Origin: Thermoproteota archaeon
Lineage (GTDB): Archaea; Korarchaeota; Korarchaeia; Korarchaeales; Korarchaeaceae
Direction of reading: 5' to 3'
Assembly: GCA_027492205.1 (NCBI GenBank)
Contig: JAOZFN010000007.1
Location: 214,045 to 278,044, forward strand
DNA: 64,000 nt
The notes below the pieces were generated by a model, which saw only the letters and a list, made by a program, of their open reading frames with translations, was not told the DNA's origin and made no database searches. Every line of letters starts with the position of its first letter. Position 1 is the first letter of the stretch. Positions 51,901 to 58,240 of the stretch are shown here, piece after piece. The position numbers and the translations under genes are program-made.

Positions 51901-52620
51901 GAACCCCACGGTCCCCGCCAGGCCCGCCACGGTAGTCGAGTGGCATCTCCTAGCGTCGTGGTCTATGTTGTAACTCCCCATCATAGTGGCCATCTTCTTG
52001 ATCAGATAGGCCTCTTCGTTGGTCAATTTGGCCCCAGCTTCTATCATAACGGGAAATTGCTTCCCGTTGTAGTAGAAGCCATCCTCCTGCCGCGGATCCA
52101 ATCCAGCCTCGTCTATTATCTCCTTGATCTTCCTAGCAACAAAGGAGATGGCTTCATCCCAGGTTACTGGCTTCCAGACTGGCTTGTATTTCTCAATAAT
52201 CTTCCTCAGATCGGCCTGGTTCCTAACAGCCTTCAGCTCATCGACCGTCGGCTTAGGGTTGACCCTTATCATAGGAGTCTTGATGCGCCTGGGGTTGTAC
52301 TCCCCAAATAGCTGGATTGATGCCTTACCTTTGGGGCACAGCTTGCCCTCGTTGATGGGGTTATCAGGGTCTCCCTCTACGTAGACGACGCTGTCTCCGA
52401 CCTTGTAGAATATGATGCCGCATCCAACCGCGCAGTAGGCGCACACCCCCCTGACGGTCCTCGTCAGGCGAAGGTCCTTTTCCATGGCCCTTATCTCTTC
52501 CTGGCTTGGAGAGGCGATCGCCAGGACCAGCTTGGAGGAGTCGCCAAGCAGCAGGGGAACCGAAGAGAGGCCAAGCACCTTAAGGAAGTCTCTCCTCTTG
52601 ACGACAACGGACTCTGTCAA
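48973..52620 (-). CDS. fdhA: Formate dehydrogenase catalytic subunit, Cys-containing, Tat-exported
   Basis: 1215-residue molybdopterin (Mo or W) oxidoreductase. N-terminal Tat signal KRRDFLKVLGLSSVPLLL, then the [4Fe-4S] site CAYCAVGCGIIF...CPKGKA. The active site reads DARRCHSTTVAGLAG, matching the Sec-His pair of FDH-N with Cys in place of Sec; GGNPAENHPVSMRH and VVDPRYNRTASKSD follow as in FDH-N. The C-terminal cofactor domain ends with TNRLTEHFHTGQ and VSGIYMD. It is about 200 residues longer than typical FDH-N, with extra sequence around 900-1010 including a CPLC pair. TTG start behind AGGTGGTG. Confidence 0.9.
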   Translation of the reverse strand: MTESVVVKRRDFLKVLGLSSVPLLLGDSSKLVLAIASPSQEEIRAMEKDLRLTRTVRGVCAYCAVGCGIIFYKVGDSVVYVEGDPDNPINEGKLCPKGKASIQLFGEYNPRRIKTPMIRVNPKPTVDELKAVRNQADLRKIIEKYKPVWKPVTWDEAISFVARKIKEIIDEAGLDPRQEDGFYYNGKQFPVMIEAGAKLTNEEAYLIKKMATMMGSYNIDHDARRCHSTTVAGLAGTVGFGAQTQHFIDTQFPAVYLIFGGNPAENHPVSMRHTLRGREERGLKLVVVDPRYNRTASKSDIFAFFRPGSDLAFLLYILHYAFWERNPPVDQLNTFREFVERFNVDIDEIAEFKEIAKDYTAEEVSKITGIPPDKLRLIAQTYVENSGVTTNFQKFASIQWAMGQTQHHIGTQITRMSALIQLTLGNMGFPGGGLNPYRGHSNVQGTTDLCILSHILPGYIKQPSSTLQIRVYQDWKNQGFPDAWNWEIPEWAGSAFGPNERGKVNSTKILWSWWFHNWRRFELTWGIFVGTDPEDDPQNGTVISDFPFGAGYTENTWWQGALFDDVIKAAIIMAENPAVSNADTLTEYMALASLKLLVVVDLWETETATFADVLLPGAVQYEKYGSITNSSRWIQWQDRVASPPGDAKPDLWIMTRLWEALKAEGAVRLPSQVYGKYRERVLIRNPYREGEFVQLYERKISPFMDYYTGRLPDEDYSEVDPELVYREIDLAVDLYNGMYDWVDRRPLAKRRIAFLRGESDIDGILDRTYLMHKDWGWSWPKNVRILYNLWTLSKTLGRRVTYEFPSGKYAVGPELDGKTVEVTGETGEIRDAVSGEWRPAFIPGHNFVVGKFYKRAWSGVADVFTGAVDPRSLLSGRVVGKFVFFHEDGGYEIKTADELGIVCPLCESFYYDQEVVMAGKANYKKPYFKGTKDLGDGRVVKYVGFYDWRRVRDAFTSELAQLADQMGLKGAIIEMKRRYGEWYAYPSPDNPSEIWAWDMRYPIHYEPAESICKELAVKYPSMAWRRGENFNLISPPKEDFRELADTVNLTPEEMHVPEGAVVVTATTNRLTEHFHTGQLTRNLPLLAELFPEPFVEIPKPLADSLGIKSGDIVEVGNNRNRIFLRAMVTNRVPKMAIGPDGRECYVVNLPWHWGWAGAHSTFAVVNTVSGIYMDTVTTMQETKTFLAYIRKASPADYDYRAEGEPTSWAAPSRRR

Positions 52621-52911
52621 GAGACACCACCACCTATTTCCCGATGGGTGTATGCCACACCCCTGGCATCAAGATAAGCTTTGCCGAAAAACGGAGTTAA
52701 TTACAAATTTCTGCACGTATACGGGAAGTATCATCATAAAATAAAAAAAATAAACGCCAGATGAAAGCGATTAAGTCAAAAATTATTGTAATACATCTAA
52801 AAGATATATTGTATACAATTTTTCAGATGAAGAGAATGTAGAATTATTAATCCCACTAAGCCAGTCAATTGAGGGTTTTATAGTTACCCATGCCCACGCC
52901 TACGCTAGAAT
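52621..52911. promoter_or_regulatory. AT-rich divergent regulatory region of fdhA and a small gene
   Basis: A ~230-base AT-rich stretch in GC-rich DNA. It holds a possible minus-strand TATA (52671-52681) for fdhA, a plus-strand TATA (GTTTTATAGT, 52875-52884) for the small gene, a perfect 12-bp palindrome ATTGTATACAAT (52808-52819) and a related box ATTGTAATACAT (52785-52796). Probably the control region of formate dehydrogenase. Confidence 0.45.
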
Positions 52912-53052
52912 ATGAGCGAAGAGGCGAACTTTGCCGAGGAGGTCCCGGAGGACCTCTTTGCCCTAGAGGAGATGCTGTATCCGGAAATATCCAAATGTAG
53001 GGGGAAGGGTAGGAAGAAAAGGGACAAGTTCAGCGTCAGAGGGAAGGAGTGA
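52912..53052 (+). CDS. Small acidic-basic hypothetical protein
   Basis: 46 codons from ATG 52912: an acidic first half (EEVPEDLFALEEMLYPEISK) and a very basic second half (CRGKGRKKRDKF). A good TATA box lies 28-37 bases before the ATG, consistent with a leaderless transcript. It is divergent from fdhA and its 3' end overlaps the convergent fdhD by 17 bases. No family recognised; could be a small regulator or partner. Confidence 0.5.
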   Translation: MSEEANFAEEVPEDLFALEEMLYPEISKCRGKGRKKRDKFSVRGKE

Positions 53053-53809
53053 GTCTCTCGGGGGCGCTGTAGACATTGAACCTGTTCCCCCTGGCGAAGC
53101 CTATGAGGGTCAGGTTGAACCTCCTGGCTACCTCGACGGCAGCCAGAGTCGGCGCCGACTTCGACACCAGGACTCTCACCCCGGACCTGAGGGCCTTCAG
53201 CGTCATCTCCAAGGTCAGCCGTCCAGATACGGCGAGGACCAGATCTCCGATGGGTGTTCTGGTCATCACAGCCCTCCCTACAACTTTGTCCACCGCGTTG
53301 TGCCTGCCGACATCTTCGTACACGAACAGCGGATCTCCGAGGGGGTTGAAGGCCCCCGCCACGTGCGTGGCGCCGGTTCCCCTGTGAAGCTCGGTTCCCC
53401 TCGTTATGATCTGAGACACCCTCACCACGGCTTCAGGGAATATGATCGGGCCTTCGGAGGGGTCAAAAGGCCCGACCCCCTCCGGAAAGGCCGCGGAGGC
53501 GGCTCCTCCGCTCGAGACCGTAGTCGACTGGGAGCCGGGTGCATGTCTGGCCTGAGCCTGGACCTCCACCCTGGCGCCGCGGCTTCTCCACGCCATCACC
53601 CCCTCCGGAGCCGAGAACCCCCCTGAGACCACGTATCCAACTCCCAACTCTGTGAGGTCGCTGGGGAGCGCCTGGAGCCTCGCGAGAAACTCGCCGTTGA
53701 GGTAGATCTCGACCGGGACCTCCACCACGACCACATCCTCGACCTCAGAGAACTCTCCCCGAGACCAGCGGAGTATCTCGACGCCTTCCACGCAGCAGAG
53801 GAGTGACAC
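53036..53809 (-). CDS. fdhD: FdhD-type sulfur carrier/formate dehydrogenase maturation protein lacking the usual cysteines
   Basis: 257 residues. FdhD features are EVPVEIYLNGEFLARLQALP, the TTVSSGGAAS loop, FVYEDVGRHNAVDKVVGRA, LAVSGRLTLEMTLKA and VLVSKSAPT. The loop normally carries a CxxC or single Cys that transfers sulfur to the Mo cofactor; here it is Ser-Ser-Gly-Gly. Only cysteines are at residues 5-6. GTG start is probably leaderless behind TATA 53830-53838. Confidence 0.85.
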   Translation of the reverse strand: MSLLCCVEGVEILRWSRGEFSEVEDVVVVEVPVEIYLNGEFLARLQALPSDLTELGVGYVVSGGFSAPEGVMAWRSRGARVEVQAQARHAPGSQSTTVSSGGAASAAFPEGVGPFDPSEGPIIFPEAVVRVSQIITRGTELHRGTGATHVAGAFNPLGDPLFVYEDVGRHNAVDKVVGRAVMTRTPIGDLVLAVSGRLTLEMTLKALRSGVRVLVSKSAPTLAAVEVARRFNLTLIGFARGNRFNVYSAPERLTPSL

Positions 53810-53829
53810 GGAGGACCGGCCTCGGTGGG

Positions 53830-53851
53830 GGAAATAAGGGAATCGATTCCC
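53830..53851 (-). promoter_or_regulatory. fdhD promoter with perfect 14-bp palindrome
   Basis: GGGAATCGATTCCC (53838-53851) is a perfect palindrome immediately upstream of a minus-strand TATA (CTTATTTC, 53830-53837). The TATA is about 25 bases before GTG 53809. It sits in the 44-base gap after hypE, so fdhD may be controlled separately from the hyp genes. Confidence 0.45.
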
Positions 53852-53853
53852 CC

Positions 53854-54894
53854 TCAGCAGATGCGTGGAACCGGAACGCCCGAGGGGGGCTCCAGTATCC
53901 TGAGGCCGCCCGCTACGGTCTTGATCAGCACCAGACCGCCGTACCTCTCGGATGATCGCGCCTCGCCTATTATCTGGGCGTCCCGCTCACCGAGATCCCG
54001 GATGAACTCCAGTATCTCGTCCGCCGACTCCGGGTCGACCGCGAGCAGGGCCCTACCCTCGCACGCCAGGGAGAGTGGGTCGACCCCCAAGAGCTCCGTG
54101 TAAGCCCGGACCTCCTCCCTAACCGGAATGCTCGCCTCGTCGACCACCAGCACGAGGCCGGTCTTGGAGGCCCACTCGTTCAGGGACTGGGACAGACCTC
54201 CCCTGGTCGGGTCCTGGGCCGCCCGAATGCGGTCTCCGTACTCCCGCAAGAGGGGGATCATCAGGCTTGTCAGCGGCCTCGAGTCGCTCGAAAGCCCCTG
54301 GGACTCCACGTCTACCCCCCGCTGGGCGGCGAGTATGGCCGCGCCGTGCTCGCCAACGCTCCCCGTCACGATCAACTTGTCTCCCGGCTTGATCCGCGAA
54401 TCGACGATCAGCCTCTCCGCCACCCCGACGCCGGCCGTGGTCATGACGACGCCGTCGACGTTCCCGCGCGGCATGACCTTGAAGTCACCCCCGACCAGCT
54501 TGACGCCCTCGCCCCTGAGGGTGGAAACCAGCGAGCCCACGATCCTCCTCAGGTCTTCCATGGGGAAGCCCTCCTCCACGACGATCGCGTCGAGCATCGC
54601 GATCGGCCTGGCCCCCATCATAAGCAGGTCGTTGATCGTCCCCGCCGCCGCGAGCTCGCCTATGTTTCCTCCCGGGAAGAAGGGTGGCTTGACCGTGTAG
54701 GAGTCGGCGGTGAAGACCAGGTGCCTCCCGTCCGGCAGAGGGATGGAGGCCCCGTCGTCCAGCTCGTCCGTGCCCACGCCGCCCTCGACCCTCTTCATGT
54801 CCTCCTCGAGGAGGGAGACGATGACCTCCCGGATTAGAGCAGAGGTCTCCCGCCCTCCGGCCCCGTGAGCGAGCTTGACTGCCTCCCCAGTCAA
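53854..54894 (-). CDS. hypE: HypE, hydrogenase cyanide-ligand synthesis
   Basis: 346 residues of the PurM-like ATPase fold. HGAGGRET near the start, DDGASIPL, NDLLMMGARP, GDFKVMPRG and RAAQDPTRGGLSQSLNE are typical. The C-terminus ends PVPRIC, the conserved Cys that is carbamoylated and dehydrated to thiocyanate to supply CN. It overlaps hypC by four bases (ATGA). Confidence 0.95.
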   Translation of the reverse strand: MTGEAVKLAHGAGGRETSALIREVIVSLLEEDMKRVEGGVGTDELDDGASIPLPDGRHLVFTADSYTVKPPFFPGGNIGELAAAGTINDLLMMGARPIAMLDAIVVEEGFPMEDLRRIVGSLVSTLRGEGVKLVGGDFKVMPRGNVDGVVMTTAGVGVAERLIVDSRIKPGDKLIVTGSVGEHGAAILAAQRGVDVESQGLSSDSRPLTSLMIPLLREYGDRIRAAQDPTRGGLSQSLNEWASKTGLVLVVDEASIPVREEVRAYTELLGVDPLSLACEGRALLAVDPESADEILEFIRDLGERDAQIIGEARSSERYGGLVLIKTVAGGLRILEPPSGVPVPRIC

Positions 54895-55127
54895 CTGAAC
54901 ACCCCCTGCTCCTCCATCGCCTGTAGGATCTCGTTCCAGATCCTTATCGTCTCCTCCGCCTCCTCCTGACTTATCTTGGATATCACTATCCCAGCGTGGA
55001 CCAGCACGTAGTCTCCGGGAGAGACGTCCTCCAGGGAAGCGTCCACCTCCCTCTTGACCCCGCCAAAGTCCACCACGGCCACCCTGCCCCTAACCTCTAC
55101 GACTCTCCCCGGTATCCCCAGGCACAA
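54891..55127 (-). CDS. hypC: HypC, hydrogenase maturation chaperone
   Basis: 78 residues. TTG 55127 is set by the essential N-terminus M-C-L-G-I-P-G, in which Cys2 carries the Fe(CN)2CO unit to the large subunit. Further family sequence is DFGGVKREVDASLEDVSPGDYVLVHAG. Starts six bases after the ATPase gene and overlaps hypE. Confidence 0.94.
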   Translation of the reverse strand: MCLGIPGRVVEVRGRVAVVDFGGVKREVDASLEDVSPGDYVLVHAGIVISKISQEEAEETIRIWNEILQAMEEQGVFS

Positions 55128-55132
55128 CCCGA

Positions 55133-55945
55133 TCAGCCTCCCATCCTGGACACGACGCCCCTCACGAGATCGTCGACCGCCCTCGAGATCTCCTCCGAGC
55201 ACCTGTGCACCGGGCCGCCGGCCTCGATGGCCTCCTCCACCCTGGGGTCCATCGGGAACCTGGCCAGAACGGGGATGCCGAACTCCTCGGCCAGCCCGTC
55301 GACCCCTCCCTCGCCGAAGGGCTTCACAACCCCTCCCCCTGGGCAGGGGACGTAGCTCATGTTCTCCACGAGGCCCAGCACCCTCACGCGCTCGTCTCTG
55401 AGGAGGCTCAAGAGCCTCCTCACGACCCTCCGCGCAACGAGGGATGGGGTGGCCACCACCAGGGCTCCAAACCCAGCCTCCCCCCTGCCCCTGGCGACCC
55501 TCAGGGCGGAGATGATCTCGTCTCCGGTTCCCGGTGGGAGGTCGACCACCAAGTAGTCGAGGCTGGGCCAGTTCGTGAGGGCCATCATGGTCACCACGAG
55601 CGACCTCTCGACCTCCCCGAGGGCTGGCAGGGGAGAGTCCCCCACGAGGAGGCTGACCGACATCAGGTGGATCCCCCGGGTCAAGGTGGGCTCGATGCCC
55701 TTCCTCCCAGCCACCACGGGCCCGCTGGCCCCCAGGATATGTGAAAGGGCTGACCCGTGGACGTCGACGTCCATCAGGCCAACCCTCTTTCCCTCGTCGA
55801 CCAGCGCCAGGGCCAGGAGGGCAGAGATCAGGCTCTTTCCAACGCCGCCCTTGCCGGCTCCCACAAAGATCACGTTCTCCGCCCTTGAGAGCCTCCGGGC
55901 CGCCTCCTCCCGAATGAAGTCCGGGGCGCCCGGTGAGTCGCTCAT
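55133..55945 (-). CDS. Mrp/MinD-family ATPase in the HypB position
   Basis: 270 residues. Deviant Walker A VGAGKGGVGKSLISALLA, switch LMDVDVHGSALSHILG and YLVVDLPPGTGDEI are those of the Mrp/NBP35 family. In Thermococcus an ATPase of this family replaces the GTPase HypB and hands Ni via HypA; its place between hypA and hypC supports the same role here. The CxxC of Mrp is reduced to CPGG. ATG 55945 overlaps hypA by four bases. Confidence 0.85.
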   Translation of the reverse strand: MSDSPGAPDFIREEAARRLSRAENVIFVGAGKGGVGKSLISALLALALVDEGKRVGLMDVDVHGSALSHILGASGPVVAGRKGIEPTLTRGIHLMSVSLLVGDSPLPALGEVERSLVVTMMALTNWPSLDYLVVDLPPGTGDEIISALRVARGRGEAGFGALVVATPSLVARRVVRRLLSLLRDERVRVLGLVENMSYVPCPGGGVVKPFGEGGVDGLAEEFGIPVLARFPMDPRVEEAIEAGGPVHRCSEEISRAVDDLVRGVVSRMGG

Positions 55946-56379
55946 CTCTCCACCACCACCCTCTCCACCCTGAGGTCCCCGCCGCGCTCGAGGGTGAAGT
56001 CCCGACTGCCGCAGGCCGGACACCTGATCAGGGCCGTGGCCAGGCCGGGCATCAGGTGGAGTGGGCTCTCTAGCCCGCCGCCATCCTCGACGATCCTGGG
56101 GCCGCCGGAGTCCACCTGCCGCTCGGCCTCCTTAAAGTCCCAGACGTGGCCGCACGAGTTGCAGATGAACTTCGCCTCCTCCTCCCTCAATACGAGCTTG
56201 GAGCCTTCGAGGGGGGTCCCCTTGACCATGGAGGCGAAGGCCTGCTCGAATATCTCGGTGTCGAGCTCCATCAGCTCTCCGTAGGCCACATCCACTTCCA
56301 CTATCCTCGAGATCCCCTCCCGCTCCGCGTACCTAGAGAGGGAGGTCACTAGGGCCTCGGCCAGCGACCACTCGTGCAT
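55942..56379 (-). CDS. hypA: HypA, nickel metallochaperone
   Basis: 145 residues. The N-terminus M-H-E-W-S-L-A supplies the Ni-binding His2, so ATG 56379 is chosen over ATG 56388. The zinc site has CNSCGHVW and CPACGS, separated by an ~40-residue insertion typical of archaeal HypA. It interacts with the ATPase encoded next, with which it overlaps by four bases. Confidence 0.94.
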   Translation of the reverse strand: MHEWSLAEALVTSLSRYAEREGISRIVEVDVAYGELMELDTEIFEQAFASMVKGTPLEGSKLVLREEEAKFICNSCGHVWDFKEAERQVDSGGPRIVEDGGGLESPLHLMPGLATALIRCPACGSRDFTLERGGDLRVERVVVER

Positions 56380-56439
56380 CTCGCCCATCGACCTCCGGAT
56401 TGCTTCCGCCGCGTCGTTGGCTAAGGCCGGATCGGTCGA

Positions 56440-56459
56440 ATAAAAAAAGAGGGGAGTGG
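56440..56459 (-). terminator. T-run after the hydrogenase membrane-subunit gene
   Basis: On the minus strand CCCCTCTTTTTTTATTC follows the stop codon at once; archaeal transcription often ends at such T-runs. The TTTTTATT could also act as TATA for hypA, whose start is 60-70 bases further. The 80-base gap holds nothing else. Confidence 0.4.
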
Positions 56460-57332
56460 TCAGATGGACTGGCCGAGGAAGACGACGACGTACCTCAGCG
56501 CGAGGCCGCCCAGAAGGGTCAGGAACGCCGACAAGAACAGCGTGGCAGATCCTCCGGTCTTCATCTCCAGCAGCGGCAGCACTATCTCGCCGAAGATCAC
56601 TCCGGCGAGCAGGAAGACGAGGAGGAATATGAGGCCGTAGGGGTTGGACGCGCTGAGGAGGGCGGCTCGCGCCTCGGCCGGGAGCAGGGCCACGTAGGCC
56701 CCCGCTGCGGCTAGCTCCAGCACCCCGAGCACCGCCTCGTACATCGGGATCTTTTCGGCCAGCCCCGCGCCGTGCACCTCGCCGGTCCTCTCCACTATGA
56801 CCGAGAAGAGGGCGTACCCCGTGGCCAGGGCCGAGGCCAGGAAGAGCGCCGGTAGGGCTGCCGAGGCCCACATGGAGTGCCTGGCGTACGTGAGCAGTAT
56901 GCCGGTGTAGGCCCCCGTCATGAAGGCGAACATGCCTCCCAAGATCCCTATTATCGTCTTCAGCCTGACGAGGAGGTTCCATAGGGGCTTCAGCAGCCTC
57001 TTCACTATCACGCCTGTGTGAGCGAGCCAGTAGGCAAGCGCGAGGACCATGAAGATCACTATCACCATGGATCCCCAGCTCATCGGCGACACTGGGTGGG
57101 GATGAAGCATGGTGTTGAAGGCCCTCTCGGGCCTCCCCAGGTCGAGTATCAGCATGCATATGCCCAGCGCTATTATGACCCAGGACCAGTAGGCCCCCCA
57201 CTCGACGGTCCGCTTGAACCTCTTCCCGCCCACGAAGTCCAGCCCAGCGGTGGCCGCGAAGAGGCCGGCGCTCAGCCCACCGAGGAAGAGGTACAGAGTT
57301 ACGAGCCAGCCCCACACGAACACATCACTCAC
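56460..57332 (-). CDS. NrfD/HybB-like membrane subunit of the hydrogenase
   Basis: 290 residues, eight predicted membrane segments, same family and plan as the subunit at 47337-48206 (LVTLYLFLGGLSAGLFAAT; LDLGRPERAFNTMLHPHP). It should link the hydrogenase ferredoxin subunit to quinone. GTG start overlaps the preceding gene by eight bases. Confidence 0.88.
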   Translation of the reverse strand: MSDVFVWGWLVTLYLFLGGLSAGLFAATAGLDFVGGKRFKRTVEWGAYWSWVIIALGICMLILDLGRPERAFNTMLHPHPVSPMSWGSMVIVIFMVLALAYWLAHTGVIVKRLLKPLWNLLVRLKTIIGILGGMFAFMTGAYTGILLTYARHSMWASAALPALFLASALATGYALFSVIVERTGEVHGAGLAEKIPMYEAVLGVLELAAAGAYVALLPAEARAALLSASNPYGLIFLLVFLLAGVIFGEIVLPLLEMKTGGSATLFLSAFLTLLGGLALRYVVVFLGQSI

Positions 57333-58203
57333 CTCCCTCGCCGCGCGCCTTGGCCTTGACGGCGCCCATCAGCGCCAGGCCTCCCACGGCAGCCAGCCCC
57401 AGCGCAATGGGCCCCCTGCTGACCGACGGGCGGTACCCCTCGGACGGCTCCGGGAACACTCCCTCCCTGACGGGATCGAAGCCCTTCGGGAAGATGTAGA
57501 TGACGCCGAGCCCTCCGAACTCGTTGAGGCCGTAGATCCAGAGGTTCGGGTTCTCCGAGACGCGCCTTTGCGCCTCGGCGACCATCTCATCCCTGGTCCC
57601 GAACCTAAGGGCGTCGGCCGGGCAGACCTCGACGCACGCCGGTATCTTGCCCTCCTGCACGAAGGCGTAGCAGCCGTCGCACTTCCTGCTGACGCCGTGA
57701 GGCGCCCAGTCCCCCCAGCTGGGCCCCTCGTTCTTCCTGGGCACGCCGTAGGGGCAGGCCTCAACGCAGTAGGCGCACCCAATGCACCTGCTCTGGTCTA
57801 TGTAGACGAGGCCGTTCCACTTCCTGATGGCCTCCACGGGGCAGACCAGCTGGCACATGGCGTCGCCGCAGTGCATGCAGGAGTGCCTCACGAAGGGCGG
57901 AGTCTGGAGCTGACCCCCGGAGGGGGCTCTGGATACGAAGACCCAGTTGACAGGGGACAGCTCCCTCTCCACCATCCCGCGGATCGGGAACCCGCGCCTC
58001 GTCTTGCAGGCCACGTGGCAGGCGTTGCACCCTATGCAGGCGGCCGAGTCGTAGAGGATGGAGTACCTGACTCCCCCCTCTCCCGACGAGGTGGACCCTT
58101 TGACCTCCTTGGCCTTGAGGAGGGGGAGGGCCGCCGCTAGGGCGGCCGCGGCCTTGAGGAACGTCCTCCTGTTGGTGATCGGGGGACTCTCGCGCTCAGT
58201 CAA
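57325..58203 (-). CDS. Four-cluster ferredoxin subunit of the hydrogenase (HybA/NrfC-like)
   Basis: 292 residues. Tat signal NRRTFLKAAAALAAALPLL, then four cysteine sets: CIGCNACHVACKTRRG, CMHCGDAMCQLVCPVE, CIGCAYCVEACPYG and CDGCYAFVQEGKIPACVEVCP; a C-terminal hydrophobic anchor (IALGLAAVGGLALMGAV). TTG 58203 is preferred: GGGAGGTG at 58212-58219 is eight bases upstream, and it gives MTERESPP. Earlier GTG 58212 and TTG 58209 are possible. Confidence 0.9.
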   Translation of the reverse strand: MTERESPPITNRRTFLKAAAALAAALPLLKAKEVKGSTSSGEGGVRYSILYDSAACIGCNACHVACKTRRGFPIRGMVERELSPVNWVFVSRAPSGGQLQTPPFVRHSCMHCGDAMCQLVCPVEAIRKWNGLVYIDQSRCIGCAYCVEACPYGVPRKNEGPSWGDWAPHGVSRKCDGCYAFVQEGKIPACVEVCPADALRFGTRDEMVAEAQRRVSENPNLWIYGLNEFGGLGVIYIFPKGFDPVREGVFPEPSEGYRPSVSRGPIALGLAAVGGLALMGAVKAKARGEGGE

Positions 58204-58240
58204 GTTCAACACACCTCCCTGGTGTGGTGGACCCTCCCCC

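Noticed and set aside
56389-57315. N-terminal extension of HypA
   Set aside because: It is antisense-frame sequence within the NrfD-like gene; HypA needs its N-terminal M-H for nickel binding.
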